Shown piece after piece: positions 34,753-45,840 of a stretch of DNA of 64,000 nt. Under the pieces are notes generated by a model. That model saw nothing but the letters and a program-made list of their open reading frames with translations. It made no database searches and was not told the DNA's origin. Position 1 is the stretch's first letter. Each line of letters starts with the position of its first letter. A program made the position numbers and the translations under genes. This DNA comes from Alphaproteobacteria bacterium (GTDB lineage: Bacteria > Pseudomonadota > Alphaproteobacteria > Rhizobiales > Beijerinckiaceae), in the NCBI GenBank assembly GCA_016869435.1, contig VGEB01000001.1:62001-126000 (forward strand), given 5' to 3'.

Positions 34753-37620
34753 CTACGCCGCTTCCGGCGCCGCGCCGACGAGGCGGCGGGCGTCGCGGGC
34801 GCTGATCGGACGCCCGAAGGCATAGCCCTGCGCATAGCCGCAGCCCAGCTGATAGAGTTCGATCGCGTCCTGCTCGGTCTCCGCGCCTTCGGCGACGACG
34901 TCGAGGCCGAGGTCCTGCGCCAGCGCGATAATCGAGCGCAGAATGATCGGGCGCGCGCCTTTGCCGGAATGCTTGATAAAGGAACGGTCGATCTTGACCG
35001 TGTCGAAAGGCAGGCGCTGCAGATAGGCGAGCGACGAATAGCCGGCGCCGAAATCGTCGAGCGCAAGACCAGCGCCGAGCTCCTTGATGCGCGCCAGCAT
35101 CTGCGCCGCATATTCAGGATTCTCCATCACCAGGCTCTCTGTCAGTTCGAGCTTGAGGCTGCCTTTGACGATATCGTTGCGCATCAACACGCTCTTTACG
35201 TCGCGCAGAAGGTCGTGCCGCAGCAGCTGGCGCGACGAAATATTGACGGACGCGAAGATCGGCGGATCGACGGCGAGCGCACGTTGCCACGCCGCGAGTT
35301 CGCGCGCCGTCCTCTCCAGCGCGAGAAGTCCGAGGTCGACGATGAGGCCTGTCTGCTCGGCGACGGGAATGAATTCGGAAGGCTCGAGCCGACCGAGGCG
35401 CAGATGATCCCACCGCAGCAGCGCCTCGAAACCGGCGATGGTGCGGTCTTCGAGCCGGACGATCGGCTGGAAGAAGACCTTGATCTCGCCGCGCTCCAGA
35501 GCCCGCCGCATATCGGCTTCGAGCGTCACGCGATCCGAGCGCTGCGCGCGCATGGCCGGGCGGAACACTTCGATGCGGTTGCCGCCCGAGCGCTTGGCGT
35601 GGCGCATCGCGATTTCAGCATCCTCCAGCATTTCAGCGGCGCCGGGATGGATCTGCTGGTCATGGAGCGCAATGCCGATCGAAGCGAACAGCGCGATCTC
35701 GCGATCGGTGAAGCGCACCGGGGTCGACAATGAGCGGCGCACCGAGTCGGCGATCGAGATGACATGGTCCACATGCGTCTCCGAGACCAGGATGATCGCG
35801 AAGGTGTCGCCGGACAGCCGCGCCAGCGTATCTTGAGGCTGCAGCAGCCTGGTGAGGCGATGGGCGACGGTCAGCAGAATGCTGTCGCCCATCGCCATGC
35901 CGACCTGCTCGTTGATCTGTCTGAAGCGGTCGATATCGATGACGAGGATGGTCGGGCGCACGTCCGTTTCCATGCGCGCGAGAATCAGGGCGGCTTCGAG
36001 ACGGTCGAAGAACAATTCCCGGTTCGGCAGGCCGGTGAGATTGTCATGCACGGCGTCGTGCAGCAGCCGCTCCTGCGCGTTGCGTTCGTCGGTCACGTCG
36101 TTGAGCGTGCCGACGACGCGGATCACCTCGCCGTCGGGGCCGACAACGGGCCGCGCCCGCAACCGGTAGCTTAGATAGTGGCCGTCTGCGGCGCGCAGGC
36201 GAAAGACCTGATTGATGCGTCCGCGCCGCTGCTCGAGGATGGCGTCGAGACAGGCGCGATAGCGGTCCTGCTCGAAGGGATGCAGCAGATCGAGCCATGA
36301 GGAGGCCGCGCCCTCAAGCCCGCCGCGGTCGAGTCCGAGCGCCGCTTCCGCTTCGGGGCTGACATAAATGTGGTCGGACGGAACGTCCCAATCGAACACG
36401 ATCTCATTGGCGCCGGTGAGCGCGAGGGCCTTGCGCTCGACGTCGCTCAGCGCGCCGTGCGACAGCCCGCCGGCGGCGAAGGCGTTCTGCATCACCGTGA
36501 AGCCGATCAGCATCACGATCAGGACGAGGCCGCCGACAAGCGCAGGGGACACAAGGTCGTTGGTGATCCAGCCGGCGACGGCGAATCCCGCCGTCGCCAC
36601 CCAGACGGCCAGAAGGAACCATGTCGGAATCAACATGATGGCGCGGTCGAACCCGTGCGTCGCGAGGTAGAGGATCAGCACGAAGCCGACGACGGCGACC
36701 GTCGCGAGCGAGATGCGCGCAACGCCGGCCGCGACCGGCGCGTCGAACACCGCAAGGCCGACGAGGTCCAGAAGGATTAGGAGCCACAGCGCCGCGACAT
36801 GCCAGGCGCGCACATGCCAGCGGTTGAGGTTCAGATAGGCGAAGAGAAAGACGACGAGCGTCGCCGAGAGCACGGTTTCGGCGCCGGCGCGCCAGATGCT
36901 GTTGGCGTTGGCGTCGAAGCCGAAAATCTTGTCCCAAAAGCCGAAATCGATGCACACATAGGCAAGGACCGCCCAGGCGAGCGCCGCCGCCGCCGGGAAA
37001 ATGACCGCGCCTTTGACCACGAAGACGATCGTCAGGAACAGCGCGAGCAGGCCGGCGATGCCGATGACGATGCCCTTGTAGAGGGTGAGGCTCGTCACCT
37101 TGTCCTTATAGGCCGAGGGCTCCCACAAATAGAGCTGCGGCAGGTTGGGCGTGCGGAGCTCAGCGACATAGGTGACCGTCGTTCCGGGGTCGAGCGTCAG
37201 CCGGAAAATGTCAGCGTCCGAGGCGTCTTCCGCTTCCGGTGGAAATCCCTGGCTCGCGGTGATCGCCGTGATGCGCGAGGAGCCGAGATCGGGCCAGATG
37301 ACGCCCGAGCCCTGCAGCCGGTAATGCGGCGCAACGATGAGGCGCTCGATCTGCTCGTCAGTGTCGTTGGTGAGCGCGAAAACGATCCAATTGGGCTGGC
37401 TGCCCGCCTCCTTGGCGCCGACCTCGATGCGTCGAACGATGCCGTCCGAACCGGGCGCGGTCGAAACCTGCAGCCTGTCGCCCTGCGAAGAATGTTTCTC
37501 AACGACGCTGGTCAGATCGATCGCCCGAGCGCCCTGCGGCACTCTGACGGACTCCATGGCCACGGCCTGAGCGGATGCGACAAACAAAAAGAGAGCGATC
37601 AGATATTTTTTCAGACGCAC
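34753..37620 (-). CDS. Membrane sensor with PAS, degenerate GGDEF (SGDTF) and intact EAL domain; probable c-di-GMP phosphodiesterase
   Basis: LARLSGDTFAIIL in place of GGDEF; FEALLRW, SVNIS, LELTES, LDDFGAGYSSL, VKIDRSF, VAEGAET, GYAQGYAFGRPI EAL motifs; N-terminal signal and TM region. Confidence 0.9.
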   Translation of the reverse strand: MRLKKYLIALFLFVASAQAVAMESVRVPQGARAIDLTSVVEKHSSQGDRLQVSTAPGSDGIVRRIEVGAKEAGSQPNWIVFALTNDTDEQIERLIVAPHYRLQGSGVIWPDLGSSRITAITASQGFPPEAEDASDADIFRLTLDPGTTVTYVAELRTPNLPQLYLWEPSAYKDKVTSLTLYKGIVIGIAGLLALFLTIVFVVKGAVIFPAAAALAWAVLAYVCIDFGFWDKIFGFDANANSIWRAGAETVLSATLVVFLFAYLNLNRWHVRAWHVAALWLLILLDLVGLAVFDAPVAAGVARISLATVAVVGFVLILYLATHGFDRAIMLIPTWFLLAVWVATAGFAVAGWITNDLVSPALVGGLVLIVMLIGFTVMQNAFAAGGLSHGALSDVERKALALTGANEIVFDWDVPSDHIYVSPEAEAALGLDRGGLEGAASSWLDLLHPFEQDRYRACLDAILEQRRGRINQVFRLRAADGHYLSYRLRARPVVGPDGEVIRVVGTLNDVTDERNAQERLLHDAVHDNLTGLPNRELFFDRLEAALILARMETDVRPTILVIDIDRFRQINEQVGMAMGDSILLTVAHRLTRLLQPQDTLARLSGDTFAIILVSETHVDHVISIADSVRRSLSTPVRFTDREIALFASIGIALHDQQIHPGAAEMLEDAEIAMRHAKRSGGNRIEVFRPAMRAQRSDRVTLEADMRRALERGEIKVFFQPIVRLEDRTIAGFEALLRWDHLRLGRLEPSEFIPVAEQTGLIVDLGLLALERTARELAAWQRALAVDPPIFASVNISSRQLLRHDLLRDVKSVLMRNDIVKGSLKLELTESLVMENPEYAAQMLARIKELGAGLALDDFGAGYSSLAYLQRLPFDTVKIDRSFIKHSGKGARPIILRSIIALAQDLGLDVVAEGAETEQDAIELYQLGCGYAQGYAFGRPISARDARRLVGAAPEAA

Positions 37621-37934
37621 GAATTCTCTTCTCGATGCCGCAAACTCGGAGATCGCTTCTCTCCCGACCCATGGCGGCCGCCAAGCGCGCGGGCAGTTAT
37701 CGCCAGACGCTCATCCGGAAGTGGTAGAGGCTTCGAGCCGCGCCCGCAAGCCGATTCGCCAAGCTTTGCAATAGCGGTATGTTCCTTGCGTCGTCGCGCT
37801 TCTTGGCCCCGCTTGCGGAGCGCCGACGGCGCCAATATACGCTGCTTGAGAGCCACCGTCGCAATCTACAGGGGCATGGCGGTTTTTTTGCGGTCGGCCA
37901 CCCGCGAAATTCTGGGAAAACGGGAACGGATTGG

Positions 37935-40199
37935 ATGCGCAGCGCTCTCGGCGGCCCTCGCCTTCTGTTGCGCCGACTCCGCGAAATCAGCGCGGAATCG
38001 GTCAGCGCCCAGGCGCGGCTCGACAAGATTGTGGTGCAGATCGCCGCGAATATGGTCGCGGAAGTTTGTTCCGTTTATGTGCTGCGCGCCGACGGGCGCT
38101 TGGAGCTATACGCCACTGAGGGCCTCAACCGCGAGGCGGTGCACCTGACCACGATGCACGCGGGCGAGGGCCTTGTCGGCCTCATTGCGAAAAGCGCCGA
38201 GCCCGTCGCCCTTTCGGAGGCGCACGAACATCCCGCCTTCTCCTACAAGCCGGAGACGGGCGAAGAGGCCTATCACTCCTTCCTCGGCGTTCCGATTCTG
38301 CGCGGCGGCAACACCCTGGGCGTGCTTGTCGTGCAGAACAAGGTGCGCCGCGTCTATTCGGAAGAAGAGATCGAGGCGCTGCAGACGACGGCGATGCTGC
38401 TCGCCGAGCTGATCGCCTCGGGCGAACTGCAGGCGATCGAAGACCCGCGCGATCTTGCGCTTTATCGCCCGGCGTCGCTTAAGGGCGCGCCGATGGCGGA
38501 AGGCGTCGGACTCGGCCACGTGCTGCTGCATGAGCCGCGCGTCGTCATCAAGCAGCTTGTCGCCGAAGACATGCCCGCCGAACTCGCGAGACTCGAACAT
38601 GCGATTGACGCGATGCGCCAGTCGATTGACGAGCTCGTCGCGCACAGCGACCGCATCGCCGCCGGCGAGCCGCGCGAAATCCTCGAAACCGTGCGCATGG
38701 TCGCCTACGACCGCGGCTGGGTGCGGCGTTTGCGCGAGGCGGTGATGACCGGCCTCACGGCGGAGGCGGCGGTCGAGCGGGTTCAGAACGATGCGCGCGC
38801 GCGCATGCAGCGTCAAACCGACCCTTATCTGCGCGACCGCCTGCACGACCTCGACGACATCGCCAACCGGCTGCTGCATCAGTTGACGGGTCAGAGCTAC
38901 GTCGCCGACCGCGACAGCATGCCGGAAAACGCCATCATCGTGGCGCGAACGATGGGGCCGGCGGCGCTGCTCGACTATGATCGCACCCGGTTGCGCGGGC
39001 TTGTGCTGGAGGAAGGCGGGCCGACCAGCCACGTCGCCATCGTCGCGCGAGCGCTGGGCGTCGCCACCGTGGGGCTTGTTCCCGGCCTGATCGACATCGT
39101 CGAAACCGGCGATCCGATCATCGTCGACGGCACGACCGGCGAAGTGCACGTCCGACCCCAGCCCGACGTGCAGAGCGCCTATGCCGAAAAGGCTCGGCTG
39201 CGGGCGCGGCGTCAGGAGCAATACGCCAAGCTTCGCGACGTGCCGGCGGTCACCAAGGACGGCGTCGAGATCGCCCTGCACATGAACGCCGGCCTCGCGA
39301 TCGACATGCCGCATCTGGAGGAGACCGGCGCGCATTCGATCGGGCTCTTTCGCACGGAGCTGCAATTCATGCTCGCGCCGCGCTTTCCGCGCATGGACGA
39401 GCAATACCGCTTCTACAAAGCGGTGCTCGACGCAGCGCCGGACAAGACGATCACCTTCCGCACGCTCGATATCGGCTCCGACAAGATCTTGCCCTATATG
39501 GCGAAGATCGAAGAGGAAAATCCGGCGCTCGGCTGGCGCGCGATCCGTATCGGCCTCGACAGGCCGGGTCTCTTGCGCATGCAGCTGCGCGCGATGCTGA
39601 AGGCCGGCGCAGATCGCGATCTGAGGATCATGTTTCCGATGATCGCCAATGTCGCCGAGTTCGACGCGGCAAAGGCGATTGCGCTGCGGGAGCTCGGTCA
39701 CATCAGGCGCCACCGCTATGCGCCGCCAACCCGGCTGAAGCTCGGCGCCATGGTGGAAGTGCCGTCGCTGCTGTGGGAAATCGATCTCATCGCCGAACGG
39801 GCGGATTTCCTCTCGGTTGGCTCCAACGACCTGGTTCAATACATGTATGCAGCCGACCGCGACAACACGCGCGTGTCGAAGCGTTACGACAATCTCTCTA
39901 GGCCGGTCCTACGCGCGCTCGAGCGCATCGTCGCGGCCGGCGCGCGGCACAACGCGCCAGTGACGCTTTGCGGCGAGATGGGCGGGCGCCCACTCGAAGC
40001 GCTGGCGCTGCTCGCCATCGGCTACCGATCGCTGTCCATGGCGGCCTCCGCCATCGGGCCGGTCAAGACGATGATCCTCAATCTCAATCTCGAAGAGGCG
40101 CAGGTCTATCTCGCCTCTCTCCTAGCGTCCGATGACGGCAGCGCGTCCGTTCGCGAGCAATTGCGTCAATATGCAATCGCGCGCGGCGTGCCCTTGTAG
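37935..40199 (+). CDS. ptsP: Phosphoenolpyruvate-protein phosphotransferase PtsP (EI-Ntr, GAF + EI)
   Basis: N-terminal GAF; GGPTSHVAIVARALGVATVG phospho-His motif; GLFRTELQFM; NDLVQYMYAADRDN. Confidence 0.94.
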   Translation: MRSALGGPRLLLRRLREISAESVSAQARLDKIVVQIAANMVAEVCSVYVLRADGRLELYATEGLNREAVHLTTMHAGEGLVGLIAKSAEPVALSEAHEHPAFSYKPETGEEAYHSFLGVPILRGGNTLGVLVVQNKVRRVYSEEEIEALQTTAMLLAELIASGELQAIEDPRDLALYRPASLKGAPMAEGVGLGHVLLHEPRVVIKQLVAEDMPAELARLEHAIDAMRQSIDELVAHSDRIAAGEPREILETVRMVAYDRGWVRRLREAVMTGLTAEAAVERVQNDARARMQRQTDPYLRDRLHDLDDIANRLLHQLTGQSYVADRDSMPENAIIVARTMGPAALLDYDRTRLRGLVLEEGGPTSHVAIVARALGVATVGLVPGLIDIVETGDPIIVDGTTGEVHVRPQPDVQSAYAEKARLRARRQEQYAKLRDVPAVTKDGVEIALHMNAGLAIDMPHLEETGAHSIGLFRTELQFMLAPRFPRMDEQYRFYKAVLDAAPDKTITFRTLDIGSDKILPYMAKIEEENPALGWRAIRIGLDRPGLLRMQLRAMLKAGADRDLRIMFPMIANVAEFDAAKAIALRELGHIRRHRYAPPTRLKLGAMVEVPSLLWEIDLIAERADFLSVGSNDLVQYMYAADRDNTRVSKRYDNLSRPVLRALERIVAAGARHNAPVTLCGEMGGRPLEALALLAIGYRSLSMAASAIGPVKTMILNLNLEEAQVYLASLLASDDGSASVREQLRQYAIARGVPL

Positions 40200-40253
40200 C
40201 GGGCCTCCCCTTCTCCGCGCCGCTGCCGTCACTATTTCCTAAGAAGCCTTCAC

Positions 40254-41324
40254 ATGTTCGCTCAAGACAAGCTCGACCTCATTCTGCGCCGCTATGAAGA
40301 GATCGGCGACAAGCTCGCCGTCGGGGCCGATGGACAGGCGTTCGTCGCGCTGTCGCGCGAGCGCGCCGCGCTCGACGAGGTCGTCGACAGGATTCGCGCC
40401 TATCGCGCCGCGCAGAAAGAAACTGACGATCTTTCCGCCATGCTCGCGGACGCTTCGCTCGACGCCGACATGCGCGCGCTGGCGGAGAGCGAGACGGCTG
40501 CCGCGCGCGAACGCCTTGATGCGGCCGAAAGCGCGCTGCGCCTGGCGCTGCTTCCCAAGGACGAGGCGGACGAGAAGAGCGTCATTCTCGAAGTCCGGGC
40601 GGGTACGGGGGGCGATGAAGCGGCGCTCTTCGCCGGCGATCTCTTTCGCGCCTATCAGAAATATGCTGCGCTCAAGGGCTGGCGCGTCGAGATCGTATCC
40701 GAAAGCCCCGGCGCGCTCGGCGGATTCAAGGAAATCGTCGCGGAAATCGTGGGACGCGGCGTCTATGGCCGGTTGAAATTCGAGTCCGGCGTGCACCGCG
40801 TCCAGCGCGTGCCGGAGACGGAGACGCAAGGCCGGATCCATACGTCGGCGGCGACCGTCGCAGTATTGCCGCAGGCGGAGGACGTCGACGTCGCCATCGA
40901 CGACAAGGATCTTCAAATCGATACAATGCGTGCGCAAGGCGCCGGCGGCCAGCATGTCAACAAAACGGAATCGGCCATCCGCATCACTCACATTCCTACA
41001 GGCATCGTGGTGATGATGCAGGAGGAGCGCTCCCAGCATCGCAACAAGGCCAAGGCGATGAACGTCCTTCGGTCGCGTCTTTACGACGCCGAGCGCCAGC
41101 GACTCGACAAGGAGCGTTCGGAAGACCGCAAGCAACAGGTCGGCTCAGGCGATCGCTCCGAGCGAATCCGCACCTATAACTTCCCTCAGGGCCGCGTCAC
41201 CGACCATCGCATCAACCTCACGCTCTACAAGCTCGACCGGGTGATGGAAGGCGAGTTCGACGAAATCATCGACGCGCTGACGACCGACCATCAGCAAAGA
41301 CTGCTCGCGCAAAGCGAGGCGTAA
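40254..41324 (+). CDS. prfA: Peptide chain release factor 1
   Basis: [53 protein letters not shown] (GGQ). Confidence 0.97.
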   Translation: MFAQDKLDLILRRYEEIGDKLAVGADGQAFVALSRERAALDEVVDRIRAYRAAQKETDDLSAMLADASLDADMRALAESETAAARERLDAAESALRLALLPKDEADEKSVILEVRAGTGGDEAALFAGDLFRAYQKYAALKGWRVEIVSESPGALGGFKEIVAEIVGRGVYGRLKFESGVHRVQRVPETETQGRIHTSAATVAVLPQAEDVDVAIDDKDLQIDTMRAQGAGGQHVNKTESAIRITHIPTGIVVMMQEERSQHRNKAKAMNVLRSRLYDAERQRLDKERSEDRKQQVGSGDRSERIRTYNFPQGRVTDHRINLTLYKLDRVMEGEFDEIIDALTTDHQQRLLAQSEA

Positions 41325-41359
41325 AGACGCTGCGAATGCCTCGCGCGAAGCGCGCGCAA

Positions 41360-41446
41360 GGTCATCATTGCGAGGAACGCAGCGACGAAGCGATTCAGCA
41401 ATCGACGCGCGCTTATTCGATTTCTTCGCTTCGCTCGCGATGACGA
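41360..41446. repeat. Intergenic repeat of gtcatcattgcgagg...ctcgcgatgacgac type
   Basis: Imperfect inverted ends GTCATC..GCGAG / CTCGCGATGAC. Confidence 0.6.
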
Positions 41447-41587
41447 CTCTCACAGGCGCTGCATTTCCCGGCAGGGACAAAGCGTTGGCGGCGTGTGCTC
41501 CGAAGCACGAACAGCGCGAGAGACGCTTTCTACATTGCTCCCATTCGCAGAGAGAAAGACTTGCGAAGAAGAGCTAAGGAGAGCGTC

Positions 41588-41848
41588 ATGTCCAACTCGA
41601 AAAAAATCGTTTCCGCCACTCTTGCCGCCGCAGTTCTGGTTGGAACCATCGCCAGCAGCACGCCGGCGTTGGCTTGGTCCAAGTGGCATCATGGTTATGG
41701 CTGGGCGCCTTACGCCGTTGGCGGCGCTCTGGCGTTGGGCGCGATGGCGGCCGCGGCCGCGAGCGGCCCCGATTGCTATTACGAGCGCCGTCCGATCTTC
41801 AATCGCTGGGGCGACGTGATCGGCTATCGCTCTGTGCCGATCTGCTAA
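41588..41848 (+). CDS. Small secreted/membrane protein, 86 aa, unknown function
   Basis: MSNSKKIVSATLAAAVLVGTIASSTPALA signal peptide; AYAVGG-type hydrophobic stretch, CYYERRPIFNRWGDVIGYRSVPIC tail; followed by a terminator. Confidence 0.7.
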   Translation: MSNSKKIVSATLAAAVLVGTIASSTPALAWSKWHHGYGWAPYAVGGALALGAMAAAAASGPDCYYERRPIFNRWGDVIGYRSVPIC

Positions 41849-41870
41849 CTCAATCTTTTCGAACGTCAGA

Positions 41871-41895
41871 AAGGGCCGGCGCCGCCGGCCTTTTT
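41871..41895 (+). terminator. Rho-independent terminator
   Basis: GGCCGGC-GCC-GCCGGCC followed by TTTTT. Confidence 0.88.
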
Positions 41896-41914
41896 GGTTT
41901 AGGACGCGCGCAGC

Positions 41915-42259
41915 TCACCAGTCGTAATCGAAAAACTGGCCGATTTCGTTATAGCGTTGCGGGTCCTGTAGCGAGAAATCCTGTTGCTCGAGAAAGTAAT
42001 TATCGTTGGCGTAGCGGTTGGGCTGCAGATTTCCCTGGGCCGCCGAAGGCGCGCCGTCGTCGAGCCAGTCCTTGCCGGTCGTCAGATTATGGGGCAACGG
42101 AATAGGAAAATCATCGCCATGCGCCACAGAGACCTGGCCGGTCGCGACGGGCTTGCGCTGTTTCGCCAAGGCTTGGCTCGAAGCGAGCGCGCATATCAAG
42201 GCGAGACCCAGCGCCAGCTTTAAGGAATTGCGCATTTTTGAACTCCCTGTCCGCATCAT
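41915..42259 (-). CDS. Small secreted protein of unknown function
   Basis: MRNSLKLALGLALICALASSQALA signal peptide; convergent with the terminator. Confidence 0.6.
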   Translation of the reverse strand: MMRTGSSKMRNSLKLALGLALICALASSQALAKQRKPVATGQVSVAHGDDFPIPLPHNLTTGKDWLDDGAPSAAQGNLQPNRYANDNYFLEQQDFSLQDPQRYNEIGQFFDYDW

Positions 42260-42292
42260 CGCGCCAGTTTAGCCGGAGCGGCCCGGGCATTG

Positions 42293-43885
42293 CTAGTGCC
42301 GGAAGTGGCGCACGCCGGTGAACACCATAGCAAGGCCCTGCGCGTCGGCCGCGGCGATCACGTCCTTATCGTTAATCGAGCCGCCGGGCTGGATGACGGC
42401 CGTGGCGCCTGCTGCGGCAGCCGCCAGCAATCCGTCGGCGAAAGGAAAAAAGGCGTCGGAGGCGACGACGGACTCCTTCGCGAGACTATCCACTACTCCT
42501 GCGGCGCCAGCCGCGTCCTGCGCCTTATGCGCGGCGATGCGCGAGGAATCGACGCGCGACATCTGCCCGGCGCCGATTCCAACTGTCGCGGCGTCTTTCG
42601 CGTAAACGATCGCGTTAGACTTCACGTGCTTGACGACTCTGAAGGCGAATTTGAGATCGGCAAGCTCCTGCGCCGTCGGCTGGCGCTTGGTCACGACCTG
42701 CAGGTTCATGTCGTCAACGACGGCGTTGTCGCGTGATTGCGCAAGAAAGCCGCCTGAAACGGATCGATAGGTCAAGCCGGAAGCACGAGGATCGGGCAGG
42801 CCGCCGGTCAGCAGCAGACGCAGATTCTTTTTGGCGCCGACAATTGCGATCGCCTCCTCGTCGACGTCGGGCGCGATGATCACCTCGGTGAAAATCTTGA
42901 CGATCTCTCGCGCCGCTTCGGCGTCGAGCTTGCGATTGAGCGCGACGATGCCGCCGAAGGCGGAAACCGGATCGCAGCGCAAAGCTTTCGCATAGGCGTC
43001 GGCCAGAGTCGCGCCTTCAGCGACGCCGCAGGGATTGGCGTGTTTGACGATGACGGCGGCGGCCGTCCGCGCCGGATCGAATTCCGCGACGCATTCGAAC
43101 GCGGCGTCGGTGTCGTTGACGTTGTTGTAGGACAGCTGCTTGCCCTGAAGCTGACGCGCCGTGGCGACGCCGGGTCGCTTCTCGCCGGAAAGATAGAAAC
43201 CCGCCGATTGATGCGGATTCTCGCCGTAACGCATGGGTTCGGCCAGACGACCGCCGAAGGCGCGCAGCGGCGGCGAGGCTTCGGCAAGCTCTTGCGCGAG
43301 CCAATTGGAAATCGCCCCGTCATAGGCCGCTGTGCGAGCAAAAGCCTTTTGCGCGAGCCGCCGGCGGGTGGCGAGCCGCGTCGCGCCCTTCGTCGCGTCG
43401 AGTTCCTCGATCAGCGCCGCATAATCTTCAGGATCGACGACGACGGCGACGTCGTCGTGGTTCTTCGACGCGGCGCGGATCATGGCCGGTCCGCCGATGT
43501 CGATATTTTCTACGCATTCTTCGAAGGGCGCGCCTTTCGAGAGCGTCGATTCGAAAGGGTAGAGATTGACGACGAGCAGATCGATGGGCCGAATGTCATG
43601 CGCGAGCATCGCCGCTTCATGCTGGGGATTTTCGCGGATCGCCAGAAGGCCGCCATGCACCTTCGGGTGCAGGGTCTTCAGCCTTCCGTCCATCATCTCC
43701 GGAAACTGCGTGAGATCGGCGACGTCGCGCACCGCGAGTCCCGCCTCGGTTAGCGCTTTACGCGTGCCGCCGGTGGAGACGAGCTCCACCCCATGCGCCG
43801 CCAGAACGCGCGCGAACGCGACAAGGCCTGTCTTATCGGAAACGGAAATCAGCGCGCGCGCCACGCGGCGCAAATCGACGGCCAT
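42293..43885 (-). CDS. purH: Bifunctional AICAR formyltransferase/IMP cyclohydrolase
   Basis: [64 protein letters not shown]. Confidence 0.97.
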   Translation of the reverse strand: MAVDLRRVARALISVSDKTGLVAFARVLAAHGVELVSTGGTRKALTEAGLAVRDVADLTQFPEMMDGRLKTLHPKVHGGLLAIRENPQHEAAMLAHDIRPIDLLVVNLYPFESTLSKGAPFEECVENIDIGGPAMIRAASKNHDDVAVVVDPEDYAALIEELDATKGATRLATRRRLAQKAFARTAAYDGAISNWLAQELAEASPPLRAFGGRLAEPMRYGENPHQSAGFYLSGEKRPGVATARQLQGKQLSYNNVNDTDAAFECVAEFDPARTAAAVIVKHANPCGVAEGATLADAYAKALRCDPVSAFGGIVALNRKLDAEAAREIVKIFTEVIIAPDVDEEAIAIVGAKKNLRLLLTGGLPDPRASGLTYRSVSGGFLAQSRDNAVVDDMNLQVVTKRQPTAQELADLKFAFRVVKHVKSNAIVYAKDAATVGIGAGQMSRVDSSRIAAHKAQDAAGAAGVVDSLAKESVVASDAFFPFADGLLAAAAAGATAVIQPGGSINDKDVIAAADAQGLAMVFTGVRHFRH

Positions 43886-43915
43886 TGCCCACTCCTGGAT
43901 CGCGCCGCGCGCTTA

Positions 43916-45634
43916 TCACACCTGATGCCCGGACGGAACCGGCGCGCCAACGCGCCGCCGGAAACTCCATGCGATCTCGGCGCCGGCGGCCGCCGTCCCG
44001 CGCAAAACGATCTGGGCGCATTTGCGCGCGCCGCCGGGCGCGGCGAAAAAGATGCTGTCTTCGACTTCGGGTGAGACGCCCAGCGCCTCAAAGTCGAGAA
44101 TTTCGCCATTGGCGAGAGTGAGTTCGACTGCGCCGTCGGCGCGAAGCGTAACGCGCACGCGCGGGTGAAGGTGAAAACGCAGGGCGAAATCGCCTGAGTC
44201 CCGATGTCTGCCGCCCCCTTCCGCAGCGACGAGTCGGTCGACGCCCAGAAGCGCAGCGCCATCCGCCGTCAGGGTCAGCTCGCGCGCGTGGATGAGGCCG
44301 AAATCGCGCGCATATCCGTCATGAGACAATGCGAGCGTCGTCTCCGCGTCGAGACGGCGGCGCTCGACCTCGACTTTGCGTGGACCGGCGAGAACGCGCC
44401 CGGCGCGCCGGCGCGGCGCGCTTTGTGGCGCGATGCGGGCGCTGGAGCGGTCGTTGACGACGAGAGTCGAATGCGCGGCGGTGGCCCGCGCCAATTCGCG
44501 GGCGTCCAAATGCGGCGCCGAAGGGGCGCCGCAGTTGACGACGACGCGCTCGATCCCGATCGAAAATTCAAAAGACAGGCAACCCGCATGCGCAGAAAGC
44601 GAGAATTCGAAAGGCGGCGGGCCGCCGGCGTCGACGATGACCAGCGCGTCGGCCGCCTCCATGCGCTGATAGCCGGCATAAGGCGCGTTGACGGGCGGCG
44701 CGCCGCGCGTATCCTCATGGGCAAGCGCGTTCGCCAACCGGTCCAGCGCCGTCACGCCCATGCCGTTGAACAGCGCCAGAGACCCGTCGCCATGCTGCAG
44801 CATGCGCAGCATCGGCATCATTCGATCGATGGCGCGCAGGACGGCCGGCGGCGTTTGCAGGCCGCGCGCCGCGATCACCTGCCGCAGCGGCAATAAGTCG
44901 ATCAGCAGGTCGACGGCGACCTGCGGATTGCGGCTCACATGGCCGCCATCGATCAGGATCTGGCGGTCGAGTTCGGCGCTCAGCGCGCGCGACACATGCG
45001 GCGCGATCTTGCGGCCCGTGTCGGCGCAAACGGCGAATTCGGCGAGCGCGATGGCGCAGAAGGCGCGATCGGCGCCGCGCGCGCCGTCGCCGGCCAAGGC
45101 GCGCCATAGCAACCGAGCGTTGCGCGCAAGCGCCAGCATGAATGCATCGTAAAAATCGGCGTCAGCGCCGTCGAGCAGCATCGGCGATTGCGAGAGAAAT
45201 GAAAGGAGGCGTCGCGCGACGATGACCGGCTCCATCGCCGGATCGTCGGGCGGCAGCTTCGGAAGAGAAAGAAAGTAGGCGACGAGCCCCTGCGCATGCT
45301 CGATCGCCACCTTCTTGTCCGAGCCTTGTAGATGCCGCAGCCAGGAGAAACCGGCGAGCGAGCGCCGCCAGCCTTCGGATGGCGCCGTCATGAGAAAGGG
45401 CGATACGCCTCTCGCCTGCACGGTTTTGCCTTCGAAAGAAAAATAACCGGCGTAAATCTGGTCGGCGACGGTCGAGTCGGTTGTTCTTATGTCGGGAGGA
45501 GCGATGCGCAGCCGCTCGGGCGGCGCGATCGCCATCGATTTCATAAGGTGGTAGGGCGCGGCGGCGCCTCGCGCGAAAGCGCCCGCCGCCCGCGCCGCCG
45601 AGGCGCCGGCCAGCCGCACCCGATCCCGCAACAT
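43916..45634 (-). CDS. Heparinase II/III family protein
   Basis: C-terminal heparinase-like region HAGCLSFEFSIGIERVVVNCGAP...HSTLVVNDRSSA; upstream of purH. Confidence 0.85.
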   Translation of the reverse strand: MLRDRVRLAGASAARAAGAFARGAAAPYHLMKSMAIAPPERLRIAPPDIRTTDSTVADQIYAGYFSFEGKTVQARGVSPFLMTAPSEGWRRSLAGFSWLRHLQGSDKKVAIEHAQGLVAYFLSLPKLPPDDPAMEPVIVARRLLSFLSQSPMLLDGADADFYDAFMLALARNARLLWRALAGDGARGADRAFCAIALAEFAVCADTGRKIAPHVSRALSAELDRQILIDGGHVSRNPQVAVDLLIDLLPLRQVIAARGLQTPPAVLRAIDRMMPMLRMLQHGDGSLALFNGMGVTALDRLANALAHEDTRGAPPVNAPYAGYQRMEAADALVIVDAGGPPPFEFSLSAHAGCLSFEFSIGIERVVVNCGAPSAPHLDARELARATAAHSTLVVNDRSSARIAPQSAPRRRAGRVLAGPRKVEVERRRLDAETTLALSHDGYARDFGLIHARELTLTADGAALLGVDRLVAAEGGGRHRDSGDFALRFHLHPRVRVTLRADGAVELTLANGEILDFEALGVSPEVEDSIFFAAPGGARKCAQIVLRGTAAAGAEIAWSFRRRVGAPVPSGHQV

Positions 45635-45840
45635 GATGGCGCTCAGTGGCGTCCTCCGATAGCGGCGCGCGCGCAATGCCCCTCAGCGGCGCGCCAGCCG
45701 GCAATATCAAACCCCGCCGTCCGCTTATAGTCTAAATTTCCGTGACTTTCGAATGAGATCGCGTCGTCGCGAACTCTGCGCCATTGCGCGCGAAAGGCCG
45801 GAAATGGCAATGTCCCGTCTCTTTTCAGGGAGTCTCGCCA

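Noticed and set aside
38106-39839. 577-aa minus-strand ORF opposite ptsP
   Set aside because: Antisense artefact of high GC third positions; no family resemblance
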